The notes beneath the pieces were generated by a model, which saw only the letters and a program-made list of their open reading frames with translations, was not told where the DNA came from and did not search any database. The position numbers and the translations under genes are program-made. DNA of 11,754 nucleotides from an uncultured Clostridia bacterium (GTDB lineage: Bacteria; Bacillota; Clostridia; Oscillospirales; CAG-272): contig CANQMJ010000072.1 of NCBI GenBank assembly GCA_947624945.1, forward strand, positions 1-11,754, written 5' to 3'. Positions 1 to 6,387 of this stretch are shown here, one piece after another (positions within the stretch are counted from its first letter, which is position 1; each line of letters begins with the position of its first letter).

Positions 1-64
1 AATGAGGGAAAGCCTGCTTAACGGTCTGGAAGGAAACGAGGAAGACCCGGATTTTTTTCAGTGA
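1..64 (+). CDS. C-terminal end of an unidentified protein (partial)
   Basis: The window opens inside a reading frame that ends at a TGA at 62-64. The visible tail is about 20 residues, acidic towards its end (EGNEEDPDFFQ). An ATG at 2-4 is in frame, but it has no visible ribosome binding site because the sequence begins there, so this is more likely the end of a longer gene. The fragment is too short to assign to a family. The nearest strong terminator on this strand lies about 185 bases further on, which is unusually far and leaves it open whether this is the true end of the transcript's last gene. Confidence 0.35.
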   Translation, partial: MRESLLNGLEGNEEDPDFFQ

Positions 65-249
65 GGTGTTCGTATACCAAAAAGGGTAGTATAGTGCGTC
101 TGATCTCCTACGGTATGACGACGCGTCCGAGCGCAGTTCTGTCCTCACGCTCAAAATTCGTATTCCGTTCGGGTCACGCGTTCAAGAGAGATGGTCGAAA
201 AGTACGAGAACGAGATAAAGTCCTCCAAGTAAGCATTTTTGCCGATACG
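65..249. other. Stretch without a convincing gene
   Basis: All three plus frames carry stops or end implausibly. A frame opening after the TGA at 116-118 runs to a TAA at 230-232 and ends MVEKYENEIKSSK, which looks like a protein C-terminus and lies only 17 bases before a strong terminator. It has no start codon with a good ribosome binding site. It shares its phase with the coding tail at 1-64 but is separated from it by several stops. A decayed gene end or a small untranslated RNA are both possible; neither can be shown. I see no tRNA or known riboswitch here. Confidence 0.3.
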
Positions 250-284
250 ATATGCGTCCCGCTTTTGCGGGACGCATATTTTTA
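250..284 (+). terminator. Rho-independent terminator
   Basis: A perfect 13-bp stem (250-262 with 267-279, arm ATATGCGTCCCGC) closes on a TTTT loop and runs into five T residues at 279-283. It terminates plus-strand transcription from the left of the window. It is one-directional: the minus strand has no T-run after the stem. It insulates the promoter at 317-345 from upstream transcription. Confidence 0.88.
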
Positions 285-316
285 CGCGCCGCGCCGACGA
301 AATTTTTCAAAAGCTG

Positions 317-345
317 ATGACATAGCATCATATGCGTGATAAAAT
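317..345 (+). promoter_or_regulatory. Sigma-A-type promoter of the DUF5107-TPR gene
   Basis: The -35 box is ATGACA (317-322) and the -10 box is TAAAAT (340-345), spaced 17 bases apart, each matching consensus at five of six positions. TG at 337-338 makes this an extended -10 promoter. The start of transcription should fall near 351, about 30 bases before the ATG at 382. An inverted repeat TGATG-N6-CATCA (315-319 and 326-330) overlaps the -35 box and could be an operator. Confidence 0.65.
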
Positions 346-381
346 AGACGTATAAAACATCAGAGAAACGGAACGCAGGAT

Positions 382-3300
382 ATGAACGCAGTCACGATAA
401 GACGGGAAAAGATAACGATACCGACATACGATGTCGGCGCATACGACAAAAACCCGATGTTCCTCGATAAGCGCGTCTATCAGGGCTCGAGCGGACGCGT
501 GTACCCGCACCCCGTTTGCGAATCGGTCTCCGACGTAAAAACGGAGCGCGAATACGACGCTGTATTCCTCGAAAACGACTACATACTCGCGATGATACTG
601 CCCGAGCTCGGCGGCAGAGTGCAGCGACTTTACGACAAGACGAACGGCTACGATGCCGTATACTACAACGAAGTCATAAAGCCCGCGCTCGTCGGACTCG
701 CGGGACCGTGGATATCGGGCGGCATCGAATTCAACTGGCCGCAGCATCACCGTCCGTCGACGTATGACATCGTCGACGTGACGACTGAAGAGCACGGGGA
801 CGGCTCCGCGACAGTTTGGGTCGGCGAGACAGAGCGCATGTTCCACACGAAGTGCACGGCGGGCTTCACGCTTTACCCCGACCGCGCATATCTCGAAATA
901 ACGGCGCGGCTCTATAATCCGACAGACCGTCCGCAGACGTTTCTGTGGTGGGCGAATCCCGCAGTGGCGGTCAACGACGACACGCAGTCCGTGTTCCCGC
1001 CCGACGTCACCGCCGTCTACGACCACGGCAAGCGCGACGTGTCGAAGTTCCCGATAGCGGACGGCGTATACTACAAGGTCGACTACTCGCCCGGCACCGA
1101 CATCTCGCGCTACAAAAACATACCCGTGCCGACGTCGTACATGGCGTACCGCTCCGACTTCGACTTCATCGGCAACTACGACCACAAAAAGCGCGCGGGC
1201 CTCTTGCACATCGCCGACCATCACATATCGCCGGGCAAAAAGCAGTGGACATGGGGAAACGGCGACTTCGGACGCGCATGGGACCGCAACCTGACAGACG
1301 AAAACGGACCGTACATCGAGCTTATGACGGGAGTTTTCACCGACAATCAGCCCGATTTCACATTTCTAAAGCCGTACGAGGAAAAGACGTTCACGCAGTA
1401 CTTCATGCCGTACCGCGACGCGGGGGCAGTCAAAAATGCGAATCTCGAAGCCGTCTTAAACGCCGAGACCGAAAACGGCAAAGTCACAGTCACTGTCTAT
1501 TCGCCGTCGGGACTGCACGACGCGACGATACTTGTAATGGAGAGCGGGCGGCAGATATACTACGCGCCGCTTGATATTGATACGGCGGGGACGTTCACCG
1601 TGTCCGTCGACGACGCGGACGCGAAGTACGATGACGTGAGCGTGATGATAATGCGTCGTGACGGCAAGACCGTGCTGTCGCACTTCCCGCAAAAGTATGA
1701 CGCCGCAGTGCCCGACGTCGCGGAGGCGCTTCCGGAGCCGTCCGAACTCGAGACTTGCGAAAAACTGTTTTTGGCGGCGACGCATCTTGAGCAGTACCGC
1801 CACGCGACGCGTTCGCCCGAGCCGTATTACCTCGAGGGACTGCGCCGCGACCCAGGCGATATTCGCTTAAACAACGGCTACGGCAAGTATCTTTACGCAC
1901 GCGGACGGTTCGAGGAATCAATACCTTATTTCCGCGCGGCTGTGAAGTCCTCGACGTGGAAAAATCCGAACCCCTACGACTGTGAGCCGTACTACAATCT
2001 CGGACTTGCGCTCGAGGCCGTCGGCGACGACGAGGGCGCGTACGACGCATACTACAAGGCTACGTGGGACGGCGATATGCAGGGCGCCGCATTTTACAGG
2101 CTCGCGCTCATCGCGTCAAAGCGTTGGGAGTACGAGCAGGCGCTCGCATTTGTGTCGCAGTCGCTTTTGCGCGGCGCGCACAACATGAACGCGCGGACGC
2201 TCAAAACGGCGCTTCTGCGCCGTCTCGGCAGAGTCGACGAGGCGATATCGTTCGCAAAGGAAACGATGAGCATAGACATGCTTGACTTCGGGTGCAGATA
2301 CGAGCTTTGCCGACTGACAGGCGAGGGCGCGGACGAGCTTGACAATATCATGCGCGGCGACGCGCACAATTATATCGAGCTTTCGCTCGTCTATATCGCG
2401 GCGGGACTTGGAAGCGACGCAGTCGACATACTCGCGCGCGTGAAGGACGGCGACCCGATGACGCACTATTACCTCTACTACTGCGGTATCGGCGAGGAGC
2501 TCGGCGCGGCGGAGTCCGCGGACTATGCATACTGTTTCCCGAACAGGCTCTTTGACATAGCGGTACTCAAAAAAGCGATAGAAGGCGGCGGCGAGCGCGC
2601 CAAATACTACCTCGGATTGCTCTACTACGACAAGGGACGGCGCAAAGACGCCGCGTCGCTGTGGGAGGACTGTGCTGACCGCATCGGCATACCGACCGTA
2701 TACCGAAATCTTGCGCTCGCGTACTATAACGAATATCACGACGGCGAACGCGCTCTCGCGTCGATGGAGCGCGCGTTCGCGCTCGACGAAACGGACGCCT
2801 GCGTGTTCTATGAGCGCGACATGCTCTATCGCATGATGAACATAGCGCCCGAGGCGAGGCTTTCAAAGCTGCGCGAGCATGAGGACCTCGCGCTGTGCCG
2901 CGACGACTTATGTACCGAATACATCACGCTTCTTATAACGTGCGGCGAGTACGAGTACGCGTACGAGCTTATGATGAGCCGCCGTTTCCACCCGTGGGAG
3001 GGCGGCGAAGGAAAGATAACGGCGCAGTACAAGCGCGCGCTGATAAAAAAGGCGGAGGCGGAACCGGAGCGCGCAGTCGAATATTTGACGCAGGCGCTCT
3101 CTTATCCCGAAAATCTCGGAGAGGGTAAGCTCGCGGGCTGCCTTGACAACGATATATATTACCTCCTCGGCAAAGCGTACGAAAGCGTCGACGCGGACAA
3201 GTCACATCATGCATACGAGATGGCGGCGCGCGGCGAGTTCGGACTGTCGGCGGCGTCATACTACAACGATCAGCCGCCGGAAATGATGTATTACGCGTCT

Positions 3301-3600
3301 TTGGCGAAGCGCTCGCTCGGTGAGGCGGACGAAGCAAAACGTCGCTTTGACGCTATGCGCGATTACATGGACGCTCACATCGGCGACGAGGTCAAAATAG
3401 ACTATTTCGCGGTGTCGCTGCCCGATTTCTCGGTGTTCGACGCGGACCTTGACAAAAAGAACATCGTCCACTGCCTCTACATGGGCGCGCTCGGCAGCCT
3501 CGGCGTCAGCGACAAAGATGCGGCGCGCGAGTGCGCACAGCGCGGGCTCGCGCTCGACGGCAGCCATACGGGACTGCGCGATTTGATGGACTCGCTCTGA
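382..3600 (+). CDS. DUF5107 domain protein with C-terminal TPR array
   Basis: This is a 1072-residue protein with no signal peptide or membrane segment, so probably cytoplasmic. Roughly residues 1-350 match the DUF5107 family as I know it: near the start KNPMFLDKRVYQGSSG, then GGIEFNWPQHHRP at about 113-125, LWWANPAVAVND at about 188, and WTWGNGDFGRAWDRN at about 289-303 followed by ENGPYIELMTGVFTDNQPDF. The domain is thought to have a carbohydrate-binding beta-sandwich related to galactose mutarotase, with role unknown. From about residue 440 to the end the protein is helical with tetratricopeptide repeats (for example the stretch at about 490-525, YGKYLYARGRFEESIPYF). The chosen ATG gives the N-terminus usual for the family, although AGGA at 377-380 is only one base from it, so the ribosome binding site is poor. 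The gene has its own promoter and terminator and forms a single-gene unit. A role in sugar recognition or metabolism is inference only. Confidence 0.85.
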   Translation: MNAVTIRREKITIPTYDVGAYDKNPMFLDKRVYQGSSGRVYPHPVCESVSDVKTEREYDAVFLENDYILAMILPELGGRVQRLYDKTNGYDAVYYNEVIKPALVGLAGPWISGGIEFNWPQHHRPSTYDIVDVTTEEHGDGSATVWVGETERMFHTKCTAGFTLYPDRAYLEITARLYNPTDRPQTFLWWANPAVAVNDDTQSVFPPDVTAVYDHGKRDVSKFPIADGVYYKVDYSPGTDISRYKNIPVPTSYMAYRSDFDFIGNYDHKKRAGLLHIADHHISPGKKQWTWGNGDFGRAWDRNLTDENGPYIELMTGVFTDNQPDFTFLKPYEEKTFTQYFMPYRDAGAVKNANLEAVLNAETENGKVTVTVYSPSGLHDATILVMESGRQIYYAPLDIDTAGTFTVSVDDADAKYDDVSVMIMRRDGKTVLSHFPQKYDAAVPDVAEALPEPSELETCEKLFLAATHLEQYRHATRSPEPYYLEGLRRDPGDIRLNNGYGKYLYARGRFEESIPYFRAAVKSSTWKNPNPYDCEPYYNLGLALEAVGDDEGAYDAYYKATWDGDMQGAAFYRLALIASKRWEYEQALAFVSQSLLRGAHNMNARTLKTALLRRLGRVDEAISFAKETMSIDMLDFGCRYELCRLTGEGADELDNIMRGDAHNYIELSLVYIAAGLGSDAVDILARVKDGDPMTHYYLYYCGIGEELGAAESADYAYCFPNRLFDIAVLKKAIEGGGERAKYYLGLLYYDKGRRKDAASLWEDCADRIGIPTVYRNLALAYYNEYHDGERALASMERAFALDETDACVFYERDMLYRMMNIAPEARLSKLREHEDLALCRDDLCTEYITLLITCGEYEYAYELMMSRRFHPWEGGEGKITAQYKRALIKKAEAEPERAVEYLTQALSYPENLGEGKLAGCLDNDIYYLLGKAYESVDADKSHHAYEMAARGEFGLSAASYYNDQPPEMMYYASLAKRSLGEADEAKRRFDAMRDYMDAHIGDEVKIDYFAVSLPDFSVFDADLDKKNIVHCLYMGALGSLGVSDKDAARECAQRGLALDGSHTGLRDLMDSL

Positions 3601-3614
3601 TCCGTAACGCATAA

Positions 3615-3650
3615 AAAACAGGCGAACGCATATTGCGTTCGCCTGTTTTA
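3615..3650. terminator. Bidirectional terminator between convergent genes
   Basis: A perfect 16-bp stem (3615-3630 with 3634-3649, arm beginning AAAACAGGCGAACGCA) closes on a 3-base loop. TTTT ends the plus-strand arm and an A-run (3613-3618) on the plus side supplies the T-run for minus-strand transcripts. It lies between the TGA of the DUF5107 gene (3600) and the stop codon of mazF (3651-3653), so it can end both transcripts. Confidence 0.9.
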
Positions 3651-4103
3651 TCAGAATGTTACGCCGGCGCCGAGACCGAAGCTGACGGACAGCGCCTCGT
3701 CGACCTCGTTCATCGCGGCTCCGTCGAGGTGGCCGATCTTTTCGCGCAGACGGCGCTTATCGAGCGTGCGTATCTGCTCGGCGAGGATAACGGAATCGCG
3801 CGCGAGTCCTGCCTCGGACGAGGTGACGCCGATATGCGTCGGCAGACGCGTCTTTCCCATGCGGCTCGTTATCGCGGCGGCGATAACGGTCGGGCTGTAC
3901 CTGTTGCCCATGTCGTTCTGAACGATAAGTACGGGACGTATCCCGCCCTGCTCCGAACCGACGACGGGGGAAAGATCGGCGTAGTATATGTCGCCGCGCC
4001 TGACCGCGGCTGTATTTGACGCGGCGCGGACCTCGTGCGCCGCCACGGGCGGCGCGGATGAAACGGCGCCGCCCGCATACGCATTATTGTCGATTTGCTT
4101 CAA
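3651..4103 (-). CDS. mazF: MazF/PemK family endoribonuclease toxin (NdoA type)
   Basis: The body matches Bacillus subtilis NdoA/MazF almost residue for residue: RRGDIYYADLSPVVGSEQGG, RPVLIVQND, AAITSR, LPTHI, RDSVILAEQIRT and HLD. MazF enzymes are homodimeric sequence-specific mRNA interferases. The residues equivalent to catalytic Arg25 and Thr48 of NdoA are present (Arg in GGIRPV, Thr in AAITSR; about 56 and 79 in this protein). I start at the TTG at 4103 because minus-strand AGGA and GGAG lie just upstream (around 4109-4118). An in-frame TTG at 4145 lacks such a site and coincides with a TATAAT (4145-4150, minus) that could be this gene's -10 box. With this start the protein has 150 residues, including an Ala-rich N-terminal extension of about 34 that NdoA lacks. 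No antitoxin gene precedes it: upstream is the divergent rplJ control region. Confidence 0.92.
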   Translation of the reverse strand: MKQIDNNAYAGGAVSSAPPVAAHEVRAASNTAAVRRGDIYYADLSPVVGSEQGGIRPVLIVQNDMGNRYSPTVIAAAITSRMGKTRLPTHIGVTSSEAGLARDSVILAEQIRTLDKRRLREKIGHLDGAAMNEVDEALSVSFGLGAGVTF

Positions 4104-4266
4104 TTTTTCCTGTCTCCGATTTTCAACGTGTTTTGCCGGCTGCAATTATATTATTGCCGGCGCGGGCGCGGACTAAACGTGCGCGCGCAAATAATTCGCG
4201 CCCGTTTACATTTTATGCATGCACGCGCACACGCGTGAAATGCGTTTTTTTACACGGAAAGGCACG

Positions 4267-4280
4267 TTTTTTCGAAAAAA
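4267..4280 (+). promoter_or_regulatory. A/T-tract UP-element-like site
   Basis: TTTTTTCGAAAAAA is a perfect palindrome of T and A tracts ending four bases before the -35 box of the rplJ promoter, roughly -40 to -53 relative to the expected start. UP elements that bind the RNA polymerase alpha subunit have this position and composition at strongly expressed ribosomal promoters. That it acts as one is inference. Confidence 0.45.
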
Positions 4281-4284
4281 GCGC

Positions 4285-4313
4285 TTGACAAACGGCGCGA
4301 TGTGTGATATTAT
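4285..4313 (+). promoter_or_regulatory. Strong promoter of the rplJ-rplL operon
   Basis: The -35 box TTGACA (4285-4290) is perfect and the -10 box TATTAT (4308-4313) matches five of six positions, with exactly 17 bases between them. TG at 4305-4306 adds an extended -10. Transcription should begin near 4320, right before the L10 leader. The strength fits a ribosomal protein operon. Confidence 0.85.
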
Positions 4314-4386
4314 ACGCATGTTGATCCAAAGACAGCAGGTCACGGTAAAGCGGTCGTTCGCTATCCTGCCGAGGAGAGTTTATATA

Positions 4387-4416
4387 ATGTATGCCGCACG
4401 GCATACATGGTTTTGA
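4387..4416 (+). CDS. Possible 9-residue leader peptide inside the L10 leader
   Basis: ATG at 4387 opens a frame reading MYAARHTWF and stopping at TGA 4414-4416. AGGAGA at 4372-4377 is placed nine bases upstream as a ribosome binding site would be. The coding region coincides with the palindromic hairpin 4387-4408, so ribosome occupancy could alter leader folding ahead of the attenuator. Against it: the GAGG in the putative ribosome site is part of the conserved L10 leader sequence, and the hairpin alone explains the base pattern. Real translation is uncertain. Confidence 0.2.
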   Translation: MYAARHTWF

Positions 4417-4424
4417 ACTTTCAC

Positions 4425-4450
4425 CCTCGCTTTGGCGGGGATTTTTATTT
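4425..4450 (+). terminator. Attenuator hairpin upstream of rplJ
   Basis: CCTCGC (4425-4430) pairs with GCGGGG (4435-4440), including one G-T wobble, around a TTTG loop, and is followed by ATTTTTATTT. It sits at the end of the L10 leader and 32 bases before the rplJ start codon. The short stem suits a conditional rather than an absolute terminator. Confidence 0.72.
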
Positions 4451-4481
4451 GGACCTTCCAATTCTAAAAGGAGGTAAAACA

Positions 4482-5024
4482 ATGCCCAGCAAACAGGTTC
4501 TCGAGTCAAAGCAGGCGATAGTCGCCGATCTTGCCGAAAAGATACGCAAGGCGCAGTCCGGCGTTATCGTCAAGTATGAGGGCATAACGGTCGGAGACGA
4601 CACGGAAATGCGCAAGAAGATGCGCGAAGCCGACGTCGACTACGTCGTTATGAAGAACACTCTCACGGCAAGAGCATGCGACGAGGTCGGCTACGGCGAG
4701 ATCAAAGAGCATCTCGAGGGAATGAACGCTATCGCGATCAGCTACAAGGATCCGGTCGCTCCCGCGAAGATACTCAAGGAGTATGCGGAAAAGATCGAGA
4801 CGTTCGAGATCCGCGTCGGTTTCCTTGAAGGCAAAGTGATCGACAAGGACACGGTCAACGAGCTTGCCGACATCCCGTCAAGAGAGATCCTTCTCTCCCG
4901 CTTCCTCGGAAGTATCCAGTCGCCTGTCAGCGGATTTGCACGCGCTATCCAGGCGATCATCGACAAACAGGGCGAGGGCGCGCCCGCAGAAGAGGCGTCC
5001 GCGGCGGAGCCGGCAGCCGAATAA
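4482..5024 (+). CDS. rplJ: 50S ribosomal protein L10
   Basis: This 180-residue protein forms the base of the ribosomal stalk: its N-terminal part binds 23S rRNA with L11 and its C-terminal helix carries the L7/L12 dimers. Family features are the N-terminal helix (ESKQAIVADLAEKIRKAQ), the VVMKNTL and ARAC stretch after it, AIAISYKDPVAPAKIL, and the helix near the end (LLSRFLGSIQSPVSGFARA) before a low-complexity Ala/Glu tail. The start is fixed by AGGAGGT (4469-4475), six bases before the ATG; an in-frame ATG at 4407 lies inside the leader RNA and is not used. rplL follows after 36 bases in the same transcript. Expression should be controlled by the L10 leader. Confidence 0.97.
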   Translation: MPSKQVLESKQAIVADLAEKIRKAQSGVIVKYEGITVGDDTEMRKKMREADVDYVVMKNTLTARACDEVGYGEIKEHLEGMNAIAISYKDPVAPAKILKEYAEKIETFEIRVGFLEGKVIDKDTVNELADIPSREILLSRFLGSIQSPVSGFARAIQAIIDKQGEGAPAEEASAAEPAAE

Positions 5025-5060
5025 TGCCGCGTAACAGAAAAAATCAGGAGGAATTCGATA

Positions 5061-5435
5061 ATGGCATCCGAAAAGATCACAGCGATCGTTGAAGAGCTCA
5101 AGGGTCTGTCCCTTCTCGAGCTGAACGATCTCGTAAAGGCAGTAGAAGAGGAGTTCGGCGTATCCGCGGCTCCCGTAGCAGTTGCAGGCGCAGTCGGCGC
5201 GGCAGCTCCCGCAGCAGAGGAAAAGACGGAGTTTGACGTCGTCCTCAAGAGCTTCGGTTCGTCCAAGCTCAACGTCATCAAGGTCGTTCGCGAACTGACG
5301 GGTCTCGGACTCAAGGAAGCGAAGGAGCTCGTAGAGGGCGTTCCCGCGAAGCTCAAGGAAGGCATCTCCAAGGACGAGGCGGAGGGCTACAAGACGAAGC
5401 TCACCGAGGCCGGCGCAGAAGTCGAGATCAAATAA
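5061..5435 (+). CDS. rplL: 50S ribosomal protein L7/L12
   Basis: A 124-residue acidic stalk protein of normal length. Residues 1 to about 32 form the dimerisation domain (IVEELKGLSLLELNDLVKAV), about 35-55 an Ala-rich hinge, and the rest the globular domain that recruits translation factors, with the conserved run KLNVIKVVRELTGLGLKEAK, then LVEGVP and a C-terminal AGAEVEIK. AGGAGG at 5046-5051 lies nine bases before the ATG. It is the last gene of the operon: a terminator follows, and no rpoB comes next, unlike the arrangement in most bacteria. Confidence 0.98.
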   Translation: MASEKITAIVEELKGLSLLELNDLVKAVEEEFGVSAAPVAVAGAVGAAAPAAEEKTEFDVVLKSFGSSKLNVIKVVRELTGLGLKEAKELVEGVPAKLKEGISKDEAEGYKTKLTEAGAEVEIK

Positions 5436-5449
5436 GTTTAGATCATTAT

Positions 5450-5487
5450 ATAAAGGACGCACGGTTTCCCGCGCGTCCTTTATTTTT
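5450..5487 (+). terminator. Rho-independent terminator after rplL
   Basis: An 11-bp stem (5450-5460 with 5473-5483, arm ATAAAGGACGC) encloses a 12-base loop that can itself form a CGG/CCG pair, followed by five T residues (5483-5487) and a further T-run shortly after. It ends the rplJ-rplL transcript 15 bases past the stop codon. On the minus strand the T-run is weak, so it may be a poor stop for the convergent sugar operon ending at 5494. Confidence 0.85.
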
Positions 5488-5493
5488 GCGTTT

Positions 5494-6387
5494 TTACAGC
5501 ATGTTCGGTATAGGTGATAGTTTTTGAAACTCGCCGAAGCGGTAGAATCTCTGCGCGTTTTCGCCGAGGAAAAGGCGCTTTTCGCGCTCGTCGAGGCGCG
5601 TCGACTCGAGTATGAACCGCACCGCCATCTTGTACGTTATCTCCGTCATCGTGCGCGGATAGTCGCTGCCCCACATCAGCTTCTCGATGCCGCATATGGA
5701 CGCCGCCTCGCGTATAGCCTCGACGGCGGAAGGGTACGGATAGTATTCGCTGTTGAACAGCCACGTCAGGCCGCCCGATTCGATATAGACGTTTTCGTTT
5801 TTCGCAAGCTCAATCTGGCGCTGCCAGCCGTCCGTCGTCACCATGCCGAAGTGACCGACAGCAACTCTCAGCGTCGGGCAGCGGTCGATGAGGTACTGCA
5901 TGTCGTCGACTTGTCTGTCGCCGTCGCAGAGGTCGACGGAGATGAACTTGCCCTTCTCCTCAATATCGGAGAACACGCGCAGCAGCTTCTTCATGTCCTT
6001 GTCATATAGCCGCGACGCGCATATTTTAAGTCCGTCGAAGCCGTCCGTGCGGTAGTTGTCGTTTTCTTCATACAGCGCGCAGACGCGGAAACGGTCCGGA
6101 TACTTTTCACGCACGTGAAGGAGGTACTCGTCCTGATTGCCGTCCATGTACTCCTGCGTGACGACGCAGCCGTTCACGCACGCGTAGTCCATGCAGCCGA
6201 GCAGCCGCTCGGCGGTGTTTCTGCCGTCGTCCATGTAAGCGGGCATCATCTGCCGCACCTCGCCGCAGAAAGTGGATTTGCCGTGTCCGACGTGGCGAAC
6301 GGGCATGCCGTTAATCATGCCGTCCTGCGTCTTCCAGAGATGCAGATGCGCGTCGATTATAACATTTACTCTGCTTTCAATGCTCAT
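5494..6387 (-). CDS. Amidohydrolase-2 family hydrolase, candidate sugar-acid lactonase
   Basis: A 297-residue TIM-barrel metal-dependent hydrolase of the amidohydrolase superfamily (Amidohydro_2 type). The N-terminal metal motif is IIDAHLHLW with His14 and His16. Further family residues are GLK at about 119-121, the strand-end His179 in VAVGHFGM, and Asp242 in LMWGSDYPR, the general-base Asp. The tail FLGENAQRFY is typical. The family includes 5-lactonases for L-fucono- and L-galactono-lactones as well as decarboxylases. Its place as last gene of an operon making altronate favours a lactonase supplying an aldonate, but a decarboxylase or other hydrolase cannot be excluded. The ATG overlaps the uxaA stop as ATGA; there is no separate strong ribosome binding site, so translation is probably coupled. 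Confidence 0.8.
   Translation of the reverse strand: MSIESRVNVIIDAHLHLWKTQDGMINGMPVRHVGHGKSTFCGEVRQMMPAYMDDGRNTAERLLGCMDYACVNGCVVTQEYMDGNQDEYLLHVREKYPDRFRVCALYEENDNYRTDGFDGLKICASRLYDKDMKKLLRVFSDIEEKGKFISVDLCDGDRQVDDMQYLIDRCPTLRVAVGHFGMVTTDGWQRQIELAKNENVYIESGGLTWLFNSEYYPYPSAVEAIREAASICGIEKLMWGSDYPRTMTEITYKMAVRFILESTRLDEREKRLFLGENAQRFYRFGEFQKLSPIPNML

Larger units (their letters stand above)
4321..4450 (+). ncRNA. L10 leader: autoregulatory 5' leader RNA of rplJ-rplL
   Basis: The untranslated leader shows the L10 leader pattern of Firmicutes: AAAGACAGCAGG, then a short branch, then ATCCTGCCGAGG. GCAGG (4335-4339) pairs with CCTGC (4365-4369) to close the arm. A long palindromic hairpin follows (4387-4396 with 4399-4408), then the attenuator. 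In this RNA family, L10 complexed with L7/L12 binds the leader and lowers expression of its own operon when the proteins are in excess over rRNA. The position between a strong promoter and rplJ supports the call. Confidence 0.88.

Noticed and set aside
61..339. Frame of 92 residues containing a YGMTTRP stretch that faintly recalls 2-oxoacid oxidoreductase alpha subunits
   Set aside because: The similarity covers only a few residues, the frame reads straight through the terminator hairpin at 250-284, and its start has no good ribosome binding site.
328..1224. Long open frame on the minus strand inside the DUF5107 gene
   Set aside because: Translation is Val/Arg-rich shadow sequence typical of GC-rich codon bias; the plus-strand protein is clearly conserved.
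4104..4145. Longer mazF start at TTG 4145
   Set aside because: No ribosome binding site, and it overlaps the possible -10 box; TTG 4103 has a better site. Not fully excluded.
4407..4481. In-frame upstream extension of rplJ starting at 4407
   Set aside because: It would lie across the leader attenuator; AGGAGGT and the family N-terminus fix the start at 4482.
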